Assembly: GCF_001968815.1 (NCBI RefSeq)
Contig: NZ_MIEQ01000026.1
Span: forward strand, 1-43,626
Reading direction: 5' to 3'
From: Motiliproteus sp. MSK22-1
GTDB taxonomy: Bacteria > Pseudomonadota > Gammaproteobacteria > Pseudomonadales > Balneatricaceae
Length of the DNA: 43,626 nucleotides
Positions 17,301-25,625 of this stretch are shown here, piece by piece. The notes under the pieces were generated by a model. The model searched no databases. It saw only the letters and a list, made by a program, of their open reading frames with translations, and had not been told where the DNA came from. The first letter of the stretch is position 1; every line of letters starts with the position of its first letter. The position numbers and the translations under genes are program-made.

Positions 17301-19247
17301 GTGCCTATTACACAATCAGAAAGAATTATTTCCATACAATCACCACTAGGCTCTGACACACTGGTTTTTCAGCGTATGACAGGCCAAGAGTCTCTGGGAC
17401 AGTTATTCGAGTATAAATTAGAGATGCTGAGTGAAGATCACAGCATCCAATTCACGGATTTACTGGGTCAGAATATAACCGTCGAACTAGAGGCGGAAAA
17501 CGAAGAGACAAGGTATTTTAATGGATTTGTCAGTCAATTTGATTACTCAGGCACCGTCGATAGATATTCCATCTATCACGCAAAAATCAGGCCCTGGCTC
17601 TGGTTTCTGACTCGCACGGCGGACTGTCGGATATTTCAAGAACTCAATGCAACCGATATTATTCAGGAAGTATTTCGAGACAATGGATTCTCAGACTTCG
17701 AGCTGTCTGTAAGCCGATCTTGTACACCGCGAGAATATTGCGTGCAATACCGAGAATCAGATTTCGACTTCGTTAGCCGACTGATGGAAGAAGAAGGTAT
17801 TTACTACTACTTCAAGCATGAGAGCAGCAAACACACCCTCGTACTGACGGACGATATAAGCTCTCATGAAAACTCAGGAAAAATACTCTATTACCCTCCA
17901 GATCAGGACCGCCGAGACGAGCAACATATAGATCACTGGCGTACAAAAACCCAGGTCAGATCAGGGAAATACGTTGCAGATGATTTTGATTTTGTAAAAC
18001 CCAAACAGGATTTGGAGTCTCGTTCCGCAAACCCAGGAGGTCATGAGCAGTCGGATAAAGAAATATATGACTATCCGGGAAACTATTATGAAAAAGGACT
18101 CGGGGATGACTTAACTCGTATACGACTGGAAGAACTTCAGTCTGTCGCCGAAGTGGGCAGAGGCCGGGGCAATAGCTCTAAAATTACAACAGGTAAGCTA
18201 TTTGAGCTCAGCGATTATCCCCGAGAGGACCAAAATACAGAATACTTGGTCACCGAAACACAACTAGACATCTGGTCCGATCAATATATTTCTCAATCGG
18301 CCTCTTCAGAAAGCAACACCAGAGAAGATGTTCTGCGTTGTAAGTTCAGAACTTTGAAAAGAACCACCCCCTTTAGATCCCCTTCTATAACGCCTAAAAC
18401 TCGAGTAAAGGGCCCCCAGACGGCTATCGTTGTGGGCCCTTCTGGTGAAGAGATATACACAGATAAACACGGCAGAGTTAAGGTTCAGTTTCACTGGGAT
18501 CGACTCGGTAAGTCTGATGAAAATAGTTCCTGTTGGATTCGTGTATCGCAAAATTGGGCCGGGAAACGCTGGGGAGGTGTTTTTCTGCCACGAATCGGTC
18601 AAGAAGTCATAGTAGACTTTCTGGAAGGCGATCCTGATCGCCCGATCATTACCGGACGTGTATACAATGGCGATAATACCCCTCCTTACGGATTACCCGC
18701 TAATAAGACCCAATCAGGCATCAAGTCCAGAAGCAGCAAAGAAGGCAGCGAAGATAATTTTAACGAGCTACGTTTTGAGGATAAAAAAGGTCAGGAAGAA
18801 GTCTATTTTCATGCTGAAAAAGATTTTAACCGGGTGGTTGAAAATGACGACACGCTTAAAGTCGGATTCGATAAAATGGACCCAGGTGACCAGACTATCG
18901 ATATCTACAACAATCGCACGGTTACTATTGATCAGGGTGACGACACTCTAACGGTAAAAACAGGTGATCGAACAGATACGATAGAAAAAGGCGATGACAC
19001 TCATACGGTAAAACTAGGAAATCTTACAGTTAATGTTAACGCAGGCAAAAGCTACCATGAAGCAGCACAATCTATTGAACTTGTTTGCGGGGCCAGCAGC
19101 ATTAAACTGGAACCGGCAAAAATTTCGATCAAATCCCCCCAGATAGAAATCAAAGCAGACGCCAAGCTTGATGCAGAAAGTCCTATGACTACGGTAAAGG
19201 GTACTGCTGTGCTGACACTGAAAGGTGGAGTCATACTCATCAATTAA
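17301..19247 (+). CDS. vgrG: T6SS spike protein VgrG (TssI)
   Basis: VgrG trimers cap the Hcp tube and carry effectors into target cells. The 648-residue product has the gp27-like base domain, a gp5 OB-fold with DKHGRVKVQFHWDR (about 386-400), and a beta-helix with GDDT-containing repeats (about 545-590). A short tail ends in LKGGVILIN. There is no C-terminal effector extension, so cargo must bind non-covalently or through PAAR, and no PAAR gene is seen nearby. The GTG start has an AGGGAGA ribosome binding site. Confidence 0.95.
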   Translation: MPITQSERIISIQSPLGSDTLVFQRMTGQESLGQLFEYKLEMLSEDHSIQFTDLLGQNITVELEAENEETRYFNGFVSQFDYSGTVDRYSIYHAKIRPWLWFLTRTADCRIFQELNATDIIQEVFRDNGFSDFELSVSRSCTPREYCVQYRESDFDFVSRLMEEEGIYYYFKHESSKHTLVLTDDISSHENSGKILYYPPDQDRRDEQHIDHWRTKTQVRSGKYVADDFDFVKPKQDLESRSANPGGHEQSDKEIYDYPGNYYEKGLGDDLTRIRLEELQSVAEVGRGRGNSSKITTGKLFELSDYPREDQNTEYLVTETQLDIWSDQYISQSASSESNTREDVLRCKFRTLKRTTPFRSPSITPKTRVKGPQTAIVVGPSGEEIYTDKHGRVKVQFHWDRLGKSDENSSCWIRVSQNWAGKRWGGVFLPRIGQEVIVDFLEGDPDRPIITGRVYNGDNTPPYGLPANKTQSGIKSRSSKEGSEDNFNELRFEDKKGQEEVYFHAEKDFNRVVENDDTLKVGFDKMDPGDQTIDIYNNRTVTIDQGDDTLTVKTGDRTDTIEKGDDTHTVKLGNLTVNVNAGKSYHEAAQSIELVCGASSIKLEPAKISIKSPQIEIKADAKLDAESPMTTVKGTAVLTLKGGVILIN

Positions 19248-19260
19248 GGGGGAGATAAAA

Positions 19261-19839
19261 ATGAACGACAAGCTGCAATTGAAGAAAATCACCGCCGGCA
19301 CAGCAAAGGAAATTTGTGATCGCTATGATCCATCGCCTGAAATTTGCTCCCGGCTGGACGCAACGCTTAGTCCAGGTGAACTGCTTGGAATGTTGCAAAC
19401 AGAAGACCTTTACGCCGATGCGCTTCAATTTATGGTGTTTGCATTACCTAAACGGGAAACAGTATGGCTGGCCTGTTTGGCCGCGCGTCAGAGCTTATCA
19501 GAAAGCCCCTCTAAAGAAGATCTTAGTGCTATAGAGTATGCCGAAAAATGGGTATTCGAGCCCAACGAAGAAAATCATCAGGTACTCAAAGCCGCTGCTG
19601 AAGCGACAGGGATGAGCACAGCGGCGGGCATGGCAGCAGCAGCAGGCAACTGGGCCGACGGTAGCCTGACAAGCAAACAAAGCCCCCCTGTTACGCCACC
19701 AGAAGAGCTTACTAAAGAGGCCGCCTGGGCGGCGATAATTCTTACACTTTCAAAACTTCCGGCGGACCAGACACCTCAAAACCAGAAACTGTTTTTGGAC
19801 AAAGCTGTCGATATCGCAAATGGCGGCTCCGGTCAATAG
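19261..19839 (+). CDS. DUF6931-like cytosolic protein downstream of vgrG
   Basis: The 192-residue protein has no signal peptide or membrane segment. The N-terminal part (ITAGTAKEICDRYDPSPE, then LYADALQFMVFALPKRETVWLACLAAR) resembles the DUF6931 family, which has no known function. A middle Ala/Gly-rich part (TGMSTAAGMAAAAGNWADGS) and a proline spacer follow. It starts 13 bp after vgrG with a strong GGGGGAGA ribosome binding site, so it is co-transcribed. An adaptor or chaperone role for VgrG cargo is the natural guess. The frame is open upstream into vgrG, but the ATG at 19261 clearly decides the start. Confidence 0.65.
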   Translation: MNDKLQLKKITAGTAKEICDRYDPSPEICSRLDATLSPGELLGMLQTEDLYADALQFMVFALPKRETVWLACLAARQSLSESPSKEDLSAIEYAEKWVFEPNEENHQVLKAAAEATGMSTAAGMAAAAGNWADGSLTSKQSPPVTPPEELTKEAAWAAIILTLSKLPADQTPQNQKLFLDKAVDIANGGSGQ

Positions 19840-19854
19840 CACTCAGAGCTATTG
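19834..19854 (+). terminator. Stem-loop overlapping the stop of the DUF6931-like gene
   Basis: A perfect 7-bp inverted repeat (CAATAGC, 7-nt loop, GCTATTG) overlaps the TAG stop codon. It has no T-run, so it is at best a weak terminator or a 3'-end stabiliser for the vgrG transcript. Confidence 0.35.
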
Positions 19855-20211
19855 CTGCTAAAAATTGAAGAACTGGAACGGTGCATTCATAGCCAATTGA
19901 AAGCAATAGTAAATAATTCGAAAGAAGGTCTTGATAAAAAAAGTAATTCCGGGATACTTCTCAGCTCCAAGTGACTATACTCAATTTTGAAAATCATATT
20001 GGAGGGAGGTCAGAACTCAGTCTATGCTCTATTTGCAGGCATGGTTTTGTTACCCGCTGGCCTGTAACTAGTTTAGGCGTACTATAATTGACCACCACAC
20101 CGTTTAAACCGCAGAAAGCAGGCTTTAAGGGTGCGGTACCAGACAATAGCTGAACGGAAACTCGGCGACAGCACATAAAAGTTCTTGTTAGACAGGGAAT
20201 ATTATTTAGTC
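19840..20211. other. Intergenic region upstream of tssA
   Basis: 372 bases without a gene. It has a possible sigma-70 promoter (TTGATA 19931-19936, 16-bp spacer, GATACT 19953-19958) and the GCGTACTATAAT element at 20077-20088. It also carries a second copy of ATTGAAAGCAAT (19896-19907). It probably carries the promoter of the whole tssA-clpV operon. No sigma-54 site was found. Confidence 0.5.
20077..20088 (+). promoter_or_regulatory. Possible tssA promoter -10 element, shared with vgrG
   Basis: This is the same 12-mer GCGTACTATAAT as upstream of vgrG, 124 bp before the tssA start. It would give co-regulation of spike and core operons if functional. No matching -35 box is seen. Confidence 0.4.
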
Positions 20212-21258
20212 ATGAGTGCAATTGATGTAGAAGCGCTAACCCAGGAAATATCACCGGAAAGCCCTTGTGGTGATGATCTGGAGTACGATCCGGATTTCGG
20301 TGAACTGGAGCGCACCGCTCAAAGAAAAGAAGAACAGCAGATTGGCGACATGGTCGTCGATGCTGAAGAGCCTGATTGGAAGTCCGTTAAGAAACAAGCC
20401 TCGGCGCTTTTATCCCGCGCCAAAGATATTCGAATCATCTTGTATTTGCAGAGAGCTTCCCTCGCTGTTGATGGATTAGAAGGATTCAGGGACGGCCTCA
20501 GACTCCTGCAGGAATTACTGGAGAGTCATTGGGATTCAATCCACCCTCAACTTGATGAAGATGATGGCGACCCAACAATGCGCATCAATGCCCTGGTGTC
20601 TCTTTGTGACGACTCAGCGACATTGCGACCACTTCGTCTTACTCCCTTGGTTAATTCCCGCACATTTGGAAGTTTTAGTTATCGAGATTTAGCCATTGAA
20701 AGTGGTGAACTGCCGAAACCAGAGGATGGAAATTCTGCTGACTCAGCCGCTATCAATGCTGCTTTCATGGATGCAGATCCTGAAGAGCTTCAAACGACAT
20801 TTACCGCGGCTTCCGAATCTTTAGAGCATATCCGAGCTATTGACGCCTATATCACCGATCAAGTGGGGGCAGGTGATGCACCGAGTTTCAGTGAACTTCA
20901 AGGCTTGCTCCATAGCATAAAGCAATCTCTTTCAGCACGTTTGTCAGATCTTGGAGTGTCTGAGAGTACCGACGATGCTACAGAAGCAGATACTGAAACA
21001 GCAGCAACCAATTCCCAAGGAGGGCAACAAGCATCCCTAAGCGGGCAAATAACCAGTCGGGAGGATGTCATTCGCGCTCTGGATAAAATCATCGAATATT
21101 ATGACCGTAGCGAACCGGCAAGCCCGATTCCTATCCTGATGGTTAGAGCAAAGAAACTTGTACCTATGGGATTTATCGACATTATCAAGAACATTGCACC
21201 AGACGGTCTCAGTGAAGTAGAACGGATTAGGGGCCCGGAGGAAGACGATGATGACTAG
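20212..21258 (+). CDS. tssA: T6SS assembly protein TssA
   Basis: TssA primes baseplate and sheath assembly. The 348-residue protein begins with the ImpA_N domain (SPESPCGDDLEYDPDFGELE). It has a variable acidic, Ala/Thr-rich linker (about 250-280) and ends in the conserved segment ITSREDVIRALDKIIEYYDR, a short C-terminal type like Pseudomonas TssA1. The ATG at 20212 is chosen over the in-frame TTG at 20185 because the conserved region starts directly after it. AGGGA lies 13 bases upstream, which is rather far. It is the first gene of the tssA-clpV operon. Confidence 0.9.
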   Translation: MSAIDVEALTQEISPESPCGDDLEYDPDFGELERTAQRKEEQQIGDMVVDAEEPDWKSVKKQASALLSRAKDIRIILYLQRASLAVDGLEGFRDGLRLLQELLESHWDSIHPQLDEDDGDPTMRINALVSLCDDSATLRPLRLTPLVNSRTFGSFSYRDLAIESGELPKPEDGNSADSAAINAAFMDADPEELQTTFTAASESLEHIRAIDAYITDQVGAGDAPSFSELQGLLHSIKQSLSARLSDLGVSESTDDATEADTETAATNSQGGQQASLSGQITSREDVIRALDKIIEYYDRSEPASPIPILMVRAKKLVPMGFIDIIKNIAPDGLSEVERIRGPEEDDDD

Positions 21259-21319
21259 TGAGACAGCTGTTGATATGACAATTAATATAAATGAGATTAT
21301 CACTCTCAGGAGGTGACCC

Positions 21320-21850
21320 GTGGCGGAAAGCAGTCAAAAATTCATAGCACGTAACCGAGCACCGCGCGTTCAGATTGAGTACGACGTAGAGCTCTATGGT
21401 GCGGAAAAAAAGGTCCAGCTTCCATTTGTAATGGGCGTACTGGCGGACCTGTCGGGTAAACCCGAAGAAGCACTTCCAGCAGTCGCTGACAGGAAAGCTC
21501 TAGAGATCGATGTGGATAACTTTGACGAAAGATTGAAGTCAATGAAGCCTAGAGCTGCCTTTCAGGTTCCAAACACATTAACCGGTGAAGGCAACCTAAG
21601 CGTCGATCTGACCTTTGAAAGCATGGATGATTTTTCTCCGGCAGCCGTCGCGCAAAAAGTGGGAGCCCTTAGTGAGCTTCTAAAAGCGCGTACACAGTTA
21701 TCTAACCTAATGACCTATATGGATGGTAAGACAGGAGCAGAGGATCTGATATCCAAAGCACTTAATGACCCTGCATTACTGCAGTCCTTAGCTTCTGCAC
21801 CAAAGCCCAAAGAGGATAATGCAGACGCATCCACTCCGGAGGAGGACTAA
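21320..21850 (+). CDS. tssB: T6SS contractile sheath small subunit TssB
   Basis: TssB (VipA) pairs with TssC to form the contractile sheath. The 176-residue protein shows the family core: SSQKFIARNRAPRVQIEYDV at the start and LPFVMGVLADLSG. The GTG start has an excellent AGGAGGTGA ribosome binding site three bases upstream. The gap to tssC is only 3 bp, as expected for subunits made in equal amounts. Confidence 0.97.
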   Translation: MAESSQKFIARNRAPRVQIEYDVELYGAEKKVQLPFVMGVLADLSGKPEEALPAVADRKALEIDVDNFDERLKSMKPRAAFQVPNTLTGEGNLSVDLTFESMDDFSPAAVAQKVGALSELLKARTQLSNLMTYMDGKTGAEDLISKALNDPALLQSLASAPKPKEDNADASTPEED

Positions 21851-21853
21851 ACA

Positions 21854-23353
21854 ATGGCCGAAATGGAAACTGAAGCTCAAGGCGCGGCAGAAGCCACAGG
21901 CCTTGAGGCAAATGAATTCACTTCCCTGCTAAGTCAGGAAATCAAACCAAAGTCCGATAGGGCACGAGAAGACGTAGAAAACGCTGTTCAGACACTTGCG
22001 GAACAAGCCCTGGCGTCATCAATTACAGTCTCTGCTGACGTGACTGTAAACATTAGAGAAATGATCGCGGAAATCGATAAACGACTGACCGATCAGGTCA
22101 ATCAGATTCTGCATAATGAAGAGTTTCAAAAGCTGGAAGGGGCTTGGCGCGGTCTACATCACTTGGTGAACAACACAGAATCGGATGAAATGTTAAAAAT
22201 CCGAGTGATGAATATCAGCAAAAAAGACCTCCACAAAACAGTTAAGAAATTCAAAGGAACTGCCTGGGATCAAAGTCCTATTTTCAAAAAATTCTATGAA
22301 GAAGAATTCGGTCAGTTTGGTGGAGAACCTTATGGCTGCCTGGTCGGCGACTATCATTTCGATCAGAGCCCTCCAGATGTAGAACTTCTGGGTGAAATGG
22401 CAAAAATCAGCGCCGCCGTTCATGCACCGTTTATCGCGGGAGCAGACCCTAAGGTCATGCAGATGGATTCCTGGCAAGAGCTAAGTAATCCCAGAGATCT
22501 GACTAAAATATTCCAGACTCCGGAATATGCCGGCTGGCGCTCTCTTCGTGAATCTGACGATTCAAGATATATCGGATTGGCTATGCCACGTTTCCTGGCA
22601 AGACTCCCATATGGCGCTAAAACAGATCCGGTTGAAGAATTCGACTTCGAAGAAGATACGGAAAATGCTGACCATAGAAACTATACATGGGCAAACTCAG
22701 CCTATGCTATGGCTGTGAATATCAATCGCTCTTTCAAGATGTATGGCTGGTGCTCACGCATTCGCGGAATCGAATCCGGTGGTGCTGTAGAGAATTTACC
22801 CACTCATACCTTCCCCACTGATGATGGCGGTGTGGACATGAAATGTCCTACAGAAATCGCCATTAGTGACCGTAGAGAAGCGGAACTGGCTAAGAACGGG
22901 TTCATGCCATTAGTGCATAAGAAGAATTCTGACTTTGCCGCCTTTATTGGTGCACAGTCGTTGCAGAAGCCAACAGAGTATGATGATCCGGATGCTACTG
23001 CTAACGCAAACCTGGCGGCTCGACTGCCTTATTTGTTTGCTACCTGTCGGTTCGCCCACTATCTTAAGTGTATTGTCCGAGACAAGATCGGTTCCTTTAA
23101 AGAACGTGACGATATGGAGCGTTGGTTGGGCAACTGGATCAATCAATATGTTGACGGTGATCCCACTAACTCCAGCGAAAATACAAAAGCCAGGAAACCC
23201 CTGGCTGCGGCCGAAGTTGAGATAAGTGAAGTTGAAGGTAATCCTGGGTACTACAATTCCAAGTTTTTCCTGAGACCTCACTATCAGCTTGAAGGGTTAA
23301 CAGTCTCTCTGAGACTGGTATCCAAACTTCCCTCGGCAAAAGGAGGCGGATAG
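21854..23353 (+). CDS. tssC: T6SS contractile sheath large subunit TssC
   Basis: TssC (VipB) forms the body of the sheath and carries the surface recognised by ClpV after contraction. The 499-residue product matches usual length. It contains the conserved EEFQKLEGAWRGLHHLV segment near 87-103 and the closing segment with LRPHYQLEGLTVSLRLVSKL. A GGAGGAGG ribosome binding site lies within the end of tssB. Confidence 0.97.
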   Translation: MAEMETEAQGAAEATGLEANEFTSLLSQEIKPKSDRAREDVENAVQTLAEQALASSITVSADVTVNIREMIAEIDKRLTDQVNQILHNEEFQKLEGAWRGLHHLVNNTESDEMLKIRVMNISKKDLHKTVKKFKGTAWDQSPIFKKFYEEEFGQFGGEPYGCLVGDYHFDQSPPDVELLGEMAKISAAVHAPFIAGADPKVMQMDSWQELSNPRDLTKIFQTPEYAGWRSLRESDDSRYIGLAMPRFLARLPYGAKTDPVEEFDFEEDTENADHRNYTWANSAYAMAVNINRSFKMYGWCSRIRGIESGGAVENLPTHTFPTDDGGVDMKCPTEIAISDRREAELAKNGFMPLVHKKNSDFAAFIGAQSLQKPTEYDDPDATANANLAARLPYLFATCRFAHYLKCIVRDKIGSFKERDDMERWLGNWINQYVDGDPTNSSENTKARKPLAAAEVEISEVEGNPGYYNSKFFLRPHYQLEGLTVSLRLVSKLPSAKGGG

Positions 23354-23547
23354 CCTCTAAGGCTTTAGTTATAGAGCCGAACGAACGGATTACAACTTGT
23401 TAGACAAGGAAAATTGAGCAATAAGTGGTAGCTCAAAACGATAAGGGTAGGAATATAGATAATTCTTACTCTCTTCAATAACAGAAGTTGTTAAAAACTC
23501 GGTTATATCAGACCGTATATTAAAGAGCCAACAAAAGGAGAACCACC

Positions 23548-24039
23548 ATGGCCGTCGATATTTTTATTAACATGGGCGATAAAATTAAAGGAGAAACAAA
23601 AGATAAGGAGCAGTCAAAAGGCAAAGACATCGACGTCCTCGCCTGGAGTTGGGGGATGTCACAATCAGGTTCTTTCCATACCGGTGGCGGTGGTGGTGCA
23701 GGAAAGGTCAACATTCAAGACCTTTCTTTCACCAAGTGGTTAGATACTGCATCTACTCCTATCATGCTACATTGCTCGCAGGGAACGCACATACCGAAGT
23801 GTGTTTTACTATGTCGTAAGGCTGGTGAAGGCGCACAGAAGTATATGGAAATCACCATGGAGAAGTGCATCATCACTTCTGTATCCACGGGTGGTAGCGG
23901 TGGAGAAGATCGCCTGACTGAAAATGTCACTCTTAACTTTGCCAAAGTAAAAGTAGAATACTTCGTTCAGGACGATAAAGGTAAGACTTCCTCTGCCGGT
24001 GAGTATGGCTGGGATATCGAAGCTAACGCTAAGGTATAG
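23548..24039 (+). CDS. hcp: T6SS tube protein Hcp (TssD)
   Basis: Hcp hexamers stack into the inner tube and are secreted in large amount. The 163-residue protein starts MAVDIFINMGDKIKGE, has the glycine-rich loop near 46-51, and ends with EYGWDIEANAKV, as in Hcp1-type proteins. It has its own 194-base leader after tssC with an AAAAGGAGAA ribosome binding site. That leader contains a small TTGAGC/GCTCAA stem-loop (23414-23436). Strong stem-loops follow the gene, consistent with higher expression than its neighbours. Confidence 0.96.
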   Translation: MAVDIFINMGDKIKGETKDKEQSKGKDIDVLAWSWGMSQSGSFHTGGGGGAGKVNIQDLSFTKWLDTASTPIMLHCSQGTHIPKCVLLCRKAGEGAQKYMEITMEKCIITSVSTGGSGGEDRLTENVTLNFAKVKVEYFVQDDKGKTSSAGEYGWDIEANAKV

Positions 24040-24100
24040 CAGAGGCAACACAATTGGTCCCGGAGGTTATTTAAAAATCTTCGGTATCAATTTGTGGTTT

Positions 24101-24155
24101 CAAACAGCGGTATCCGCTTTGCGGGGACCGCTGATGTTTGACGACCCTATGTCGT
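24101..24155 (+). terminator. Tandem stem-loops after hcp, probable attenuator or mRNA stabiliser
   Basis: A long hairpin (24101-24140) has outer arms CAAACAGCGGT and ACCGCTGATGTTTG (3-nt bulge), and inner arms CCGC/GCGG round a TTT loop. A second 5-bp hairpin follows at once (ACGAC CCTAT GTCGT, 24141-24155) and then CATATTTT. The weak T-tract suggests partial termination, or protection of the hcp mRNA end, before tagJ. Confidence 0.6.
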
Positions 24156-24199
24156 CATATTTTGAACTTAGATTTAATAAATGCTCATAGGGATTGATC

Positions 24200-25105
24200 A
24201 TGCTAGTAGACGACTTGATCGGCCAAGGTAATCTAACAGAAGCACTAGCAGAACTGCAGGCTGTAATCCGCAAAAACCCGGAAGTACCCAAATACAGGAT
24301 TCTTTTATTCCAACTCATGGCAGTGAATGGCCAGTGGGATCGCGCCATGACTCAGTTGAACGTTGCAGGTGATCTCGATCCCGGAACACTCGCAATGGTC
24401 CAAACCTATCGTGAGGCCCTGAAGTGTGAAGCATTTAGAGCAGACGTATTCAGCGGTAAACGCTCCCCATTAGTCTTTGGTCAACCTCAGCAATGGGTCG
24501 CCTTGATGATAGAAGCGTTAAAACTTGGCGCTCAAGGACATACAGCCGAATCCATATCCATTCGCGCTCAGGCTTTCGAACAGGCTCCTGCAACCTCAGG
24601 TACCATTTCGGTGACAGGCAACAACCCGAATGATTCAGAAACCACAGTTGAAGGGGAAACCTTCTCCTGGATCGCAGATGCAGACAGTCGCCTGGGTCCG
24701 ATGACAGAGGCCATTATTAATGGTCAGTACTATTGGGTACCCTTCGACAGTATCAGTACAATTGATATTGAGCCTCCAGAAGATCTCCGTGACCTGGTTT
24801 GGTTGCCAGCCTTGTTCACCTGGACGAATGGCGGCGAAACCGTCGGTCTGATACCAACCCGATACCCAGGTTCCGAACACAGTGAAGAAGCATCAATCCG
24901 ACTAAGCCGAAAGACTGAATGGCAACTGGATGAAAACAATCAGGGAGACATAGCGCCTGATGACCAAGTATATATTGGTCTGGGTCAACGAATGCTTACT
25001 TCGGACAAGTCTGACTACCCCGTAATGGATATTAGAAACATTACCTTGGATAATCCGGTAGTTACCGAAGAGCCGGATGGCAACAACATAGAACAGGATA
25101 GTTAA
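24200..25105 (+). CDS. tagJ: T6SS accessory protein TagJ (ImpE family)
   Basis: TagJ occurs in H1-like systems, where it binds TssB and the ClpV N-terminus and tunes sheath recycling. The 301-residue protein has the ImpE pattern: an N-terminal helical TPR-like part (LIGQGNLTEALAELQAVIRK), then FSWIADADSRLGPMTEAIINGQYYWVPF and a C-terminal RYPGSE segment. The ATG at 24200, 7 bases after AGGGA, is preferred to the TTG at 24194. Its presence supports the link to the Pseudomonas H1 type. Confidence 0.9.
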   Translation: MLVDDLIGQGNLTEALAELQAVIRKNPEVPKYRILLFQLMAVNGQWDRAMTQLNVAGDLDPGTLAMVQTYREALKCEAFRADVFSGKRSPLVFGQPQQWVALMIEALKLGAQGHTAESISIRAQAFEQAPATSGTISVTGNNPNDSETTVEGETFSWIADADSRLGPMTEAIINGQYYWVPFDSISTIDIEPPEDLRDLVWLPALFTWTNGGETVGLIPTRYPGSEHSEEASIRLSRKTEWQLDENNQGDIAPDDQVYIGLGQRMLTSDKSDYPVMDIRNITLDNPVVTEEPDGNNIEQDS

Positions 25106-25109
25106 TGGA

Positions 25110-25625
25110 GTGGCAGAATTAACTCACTCTGAACGATTACAACCTGCACTGCTTGATCGGTTGACTGATGATGACCCCCAGCACAAACAAGAGTCGCGCG
25201 ATAAGTCGGTGCTTTCTTTACATCAGCTAAGGCGCGCCGTGTTGCGCGACATGGGCTGGTTACTTAACACTGTCAATTTCAGTTCTGTAATGAGTTTGGA
25301 GGCATACCCTCAAGTAGCACGATCAGTCATTAACTATGGCACTCCAGACTTATCTGGGCATACGGCATCCAATGTCGATATTCATGGTCTGGAGCGTCTT
25401 TTACGTCAAGCCATTATCGATTTCGAGCCACGCTTTCTAAAACACACTGTAAAAATAAAATTGCGGATGTCAGAGAGTCAGATGGACCACAATGCCTTGA
25501 GCTTCGACATTGAGGCAGAACTCTGGGCACAACCCGTTCCACTGCATCTCTACATGAAGACGGAGGTTGACTTGGAAACAGGAAATGTCAGTGTTACCGA
25601 TTCATCTGGGAAAGGGTTTGCCTGA
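25110..25625 (+). CDS. tssE: T6SS baseplate protein TssE (gp25-like)
   Basis: TssE is the gp25-like wedge protein that nucleates sheath polymerisation. The 171-residue protein has the typical start (ERLQPALLDRLTDD), the RRAVLRDMGWLLNT segment, the YPQVARSVINYGTPDLSG core and the late FEPRF motif. The GTG start lies 4 bases after the tagJ stop, and the stop overlaps the tssF start by one base (TGATG). The genes are therefore translationally coupled. Confidence 0.94.
   Translation: MAELTHSERLQPALLDRLTDDDPQHKQESRDKSVLSLHQLRRAVLRDMGWLLNTVNFSSVMSLEAYPQVARSVINYGTPDLSGHTASNVDIHGLERLLRQAIIDFEPRFLKHTVKIKLRMSESQMDHNALSFDIEAELWAQPVPLHLYMKTEVDLETGNVSVTDSSGKGFA

Noticed and set aside
17151-23547. Sigma-54 promoters for vgrG, tssA or hcp
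   Set aside because: No TGGCAC-N5-TTGC type sequence was seen upstream of these genes, and no sigma-54 activator gene is present.
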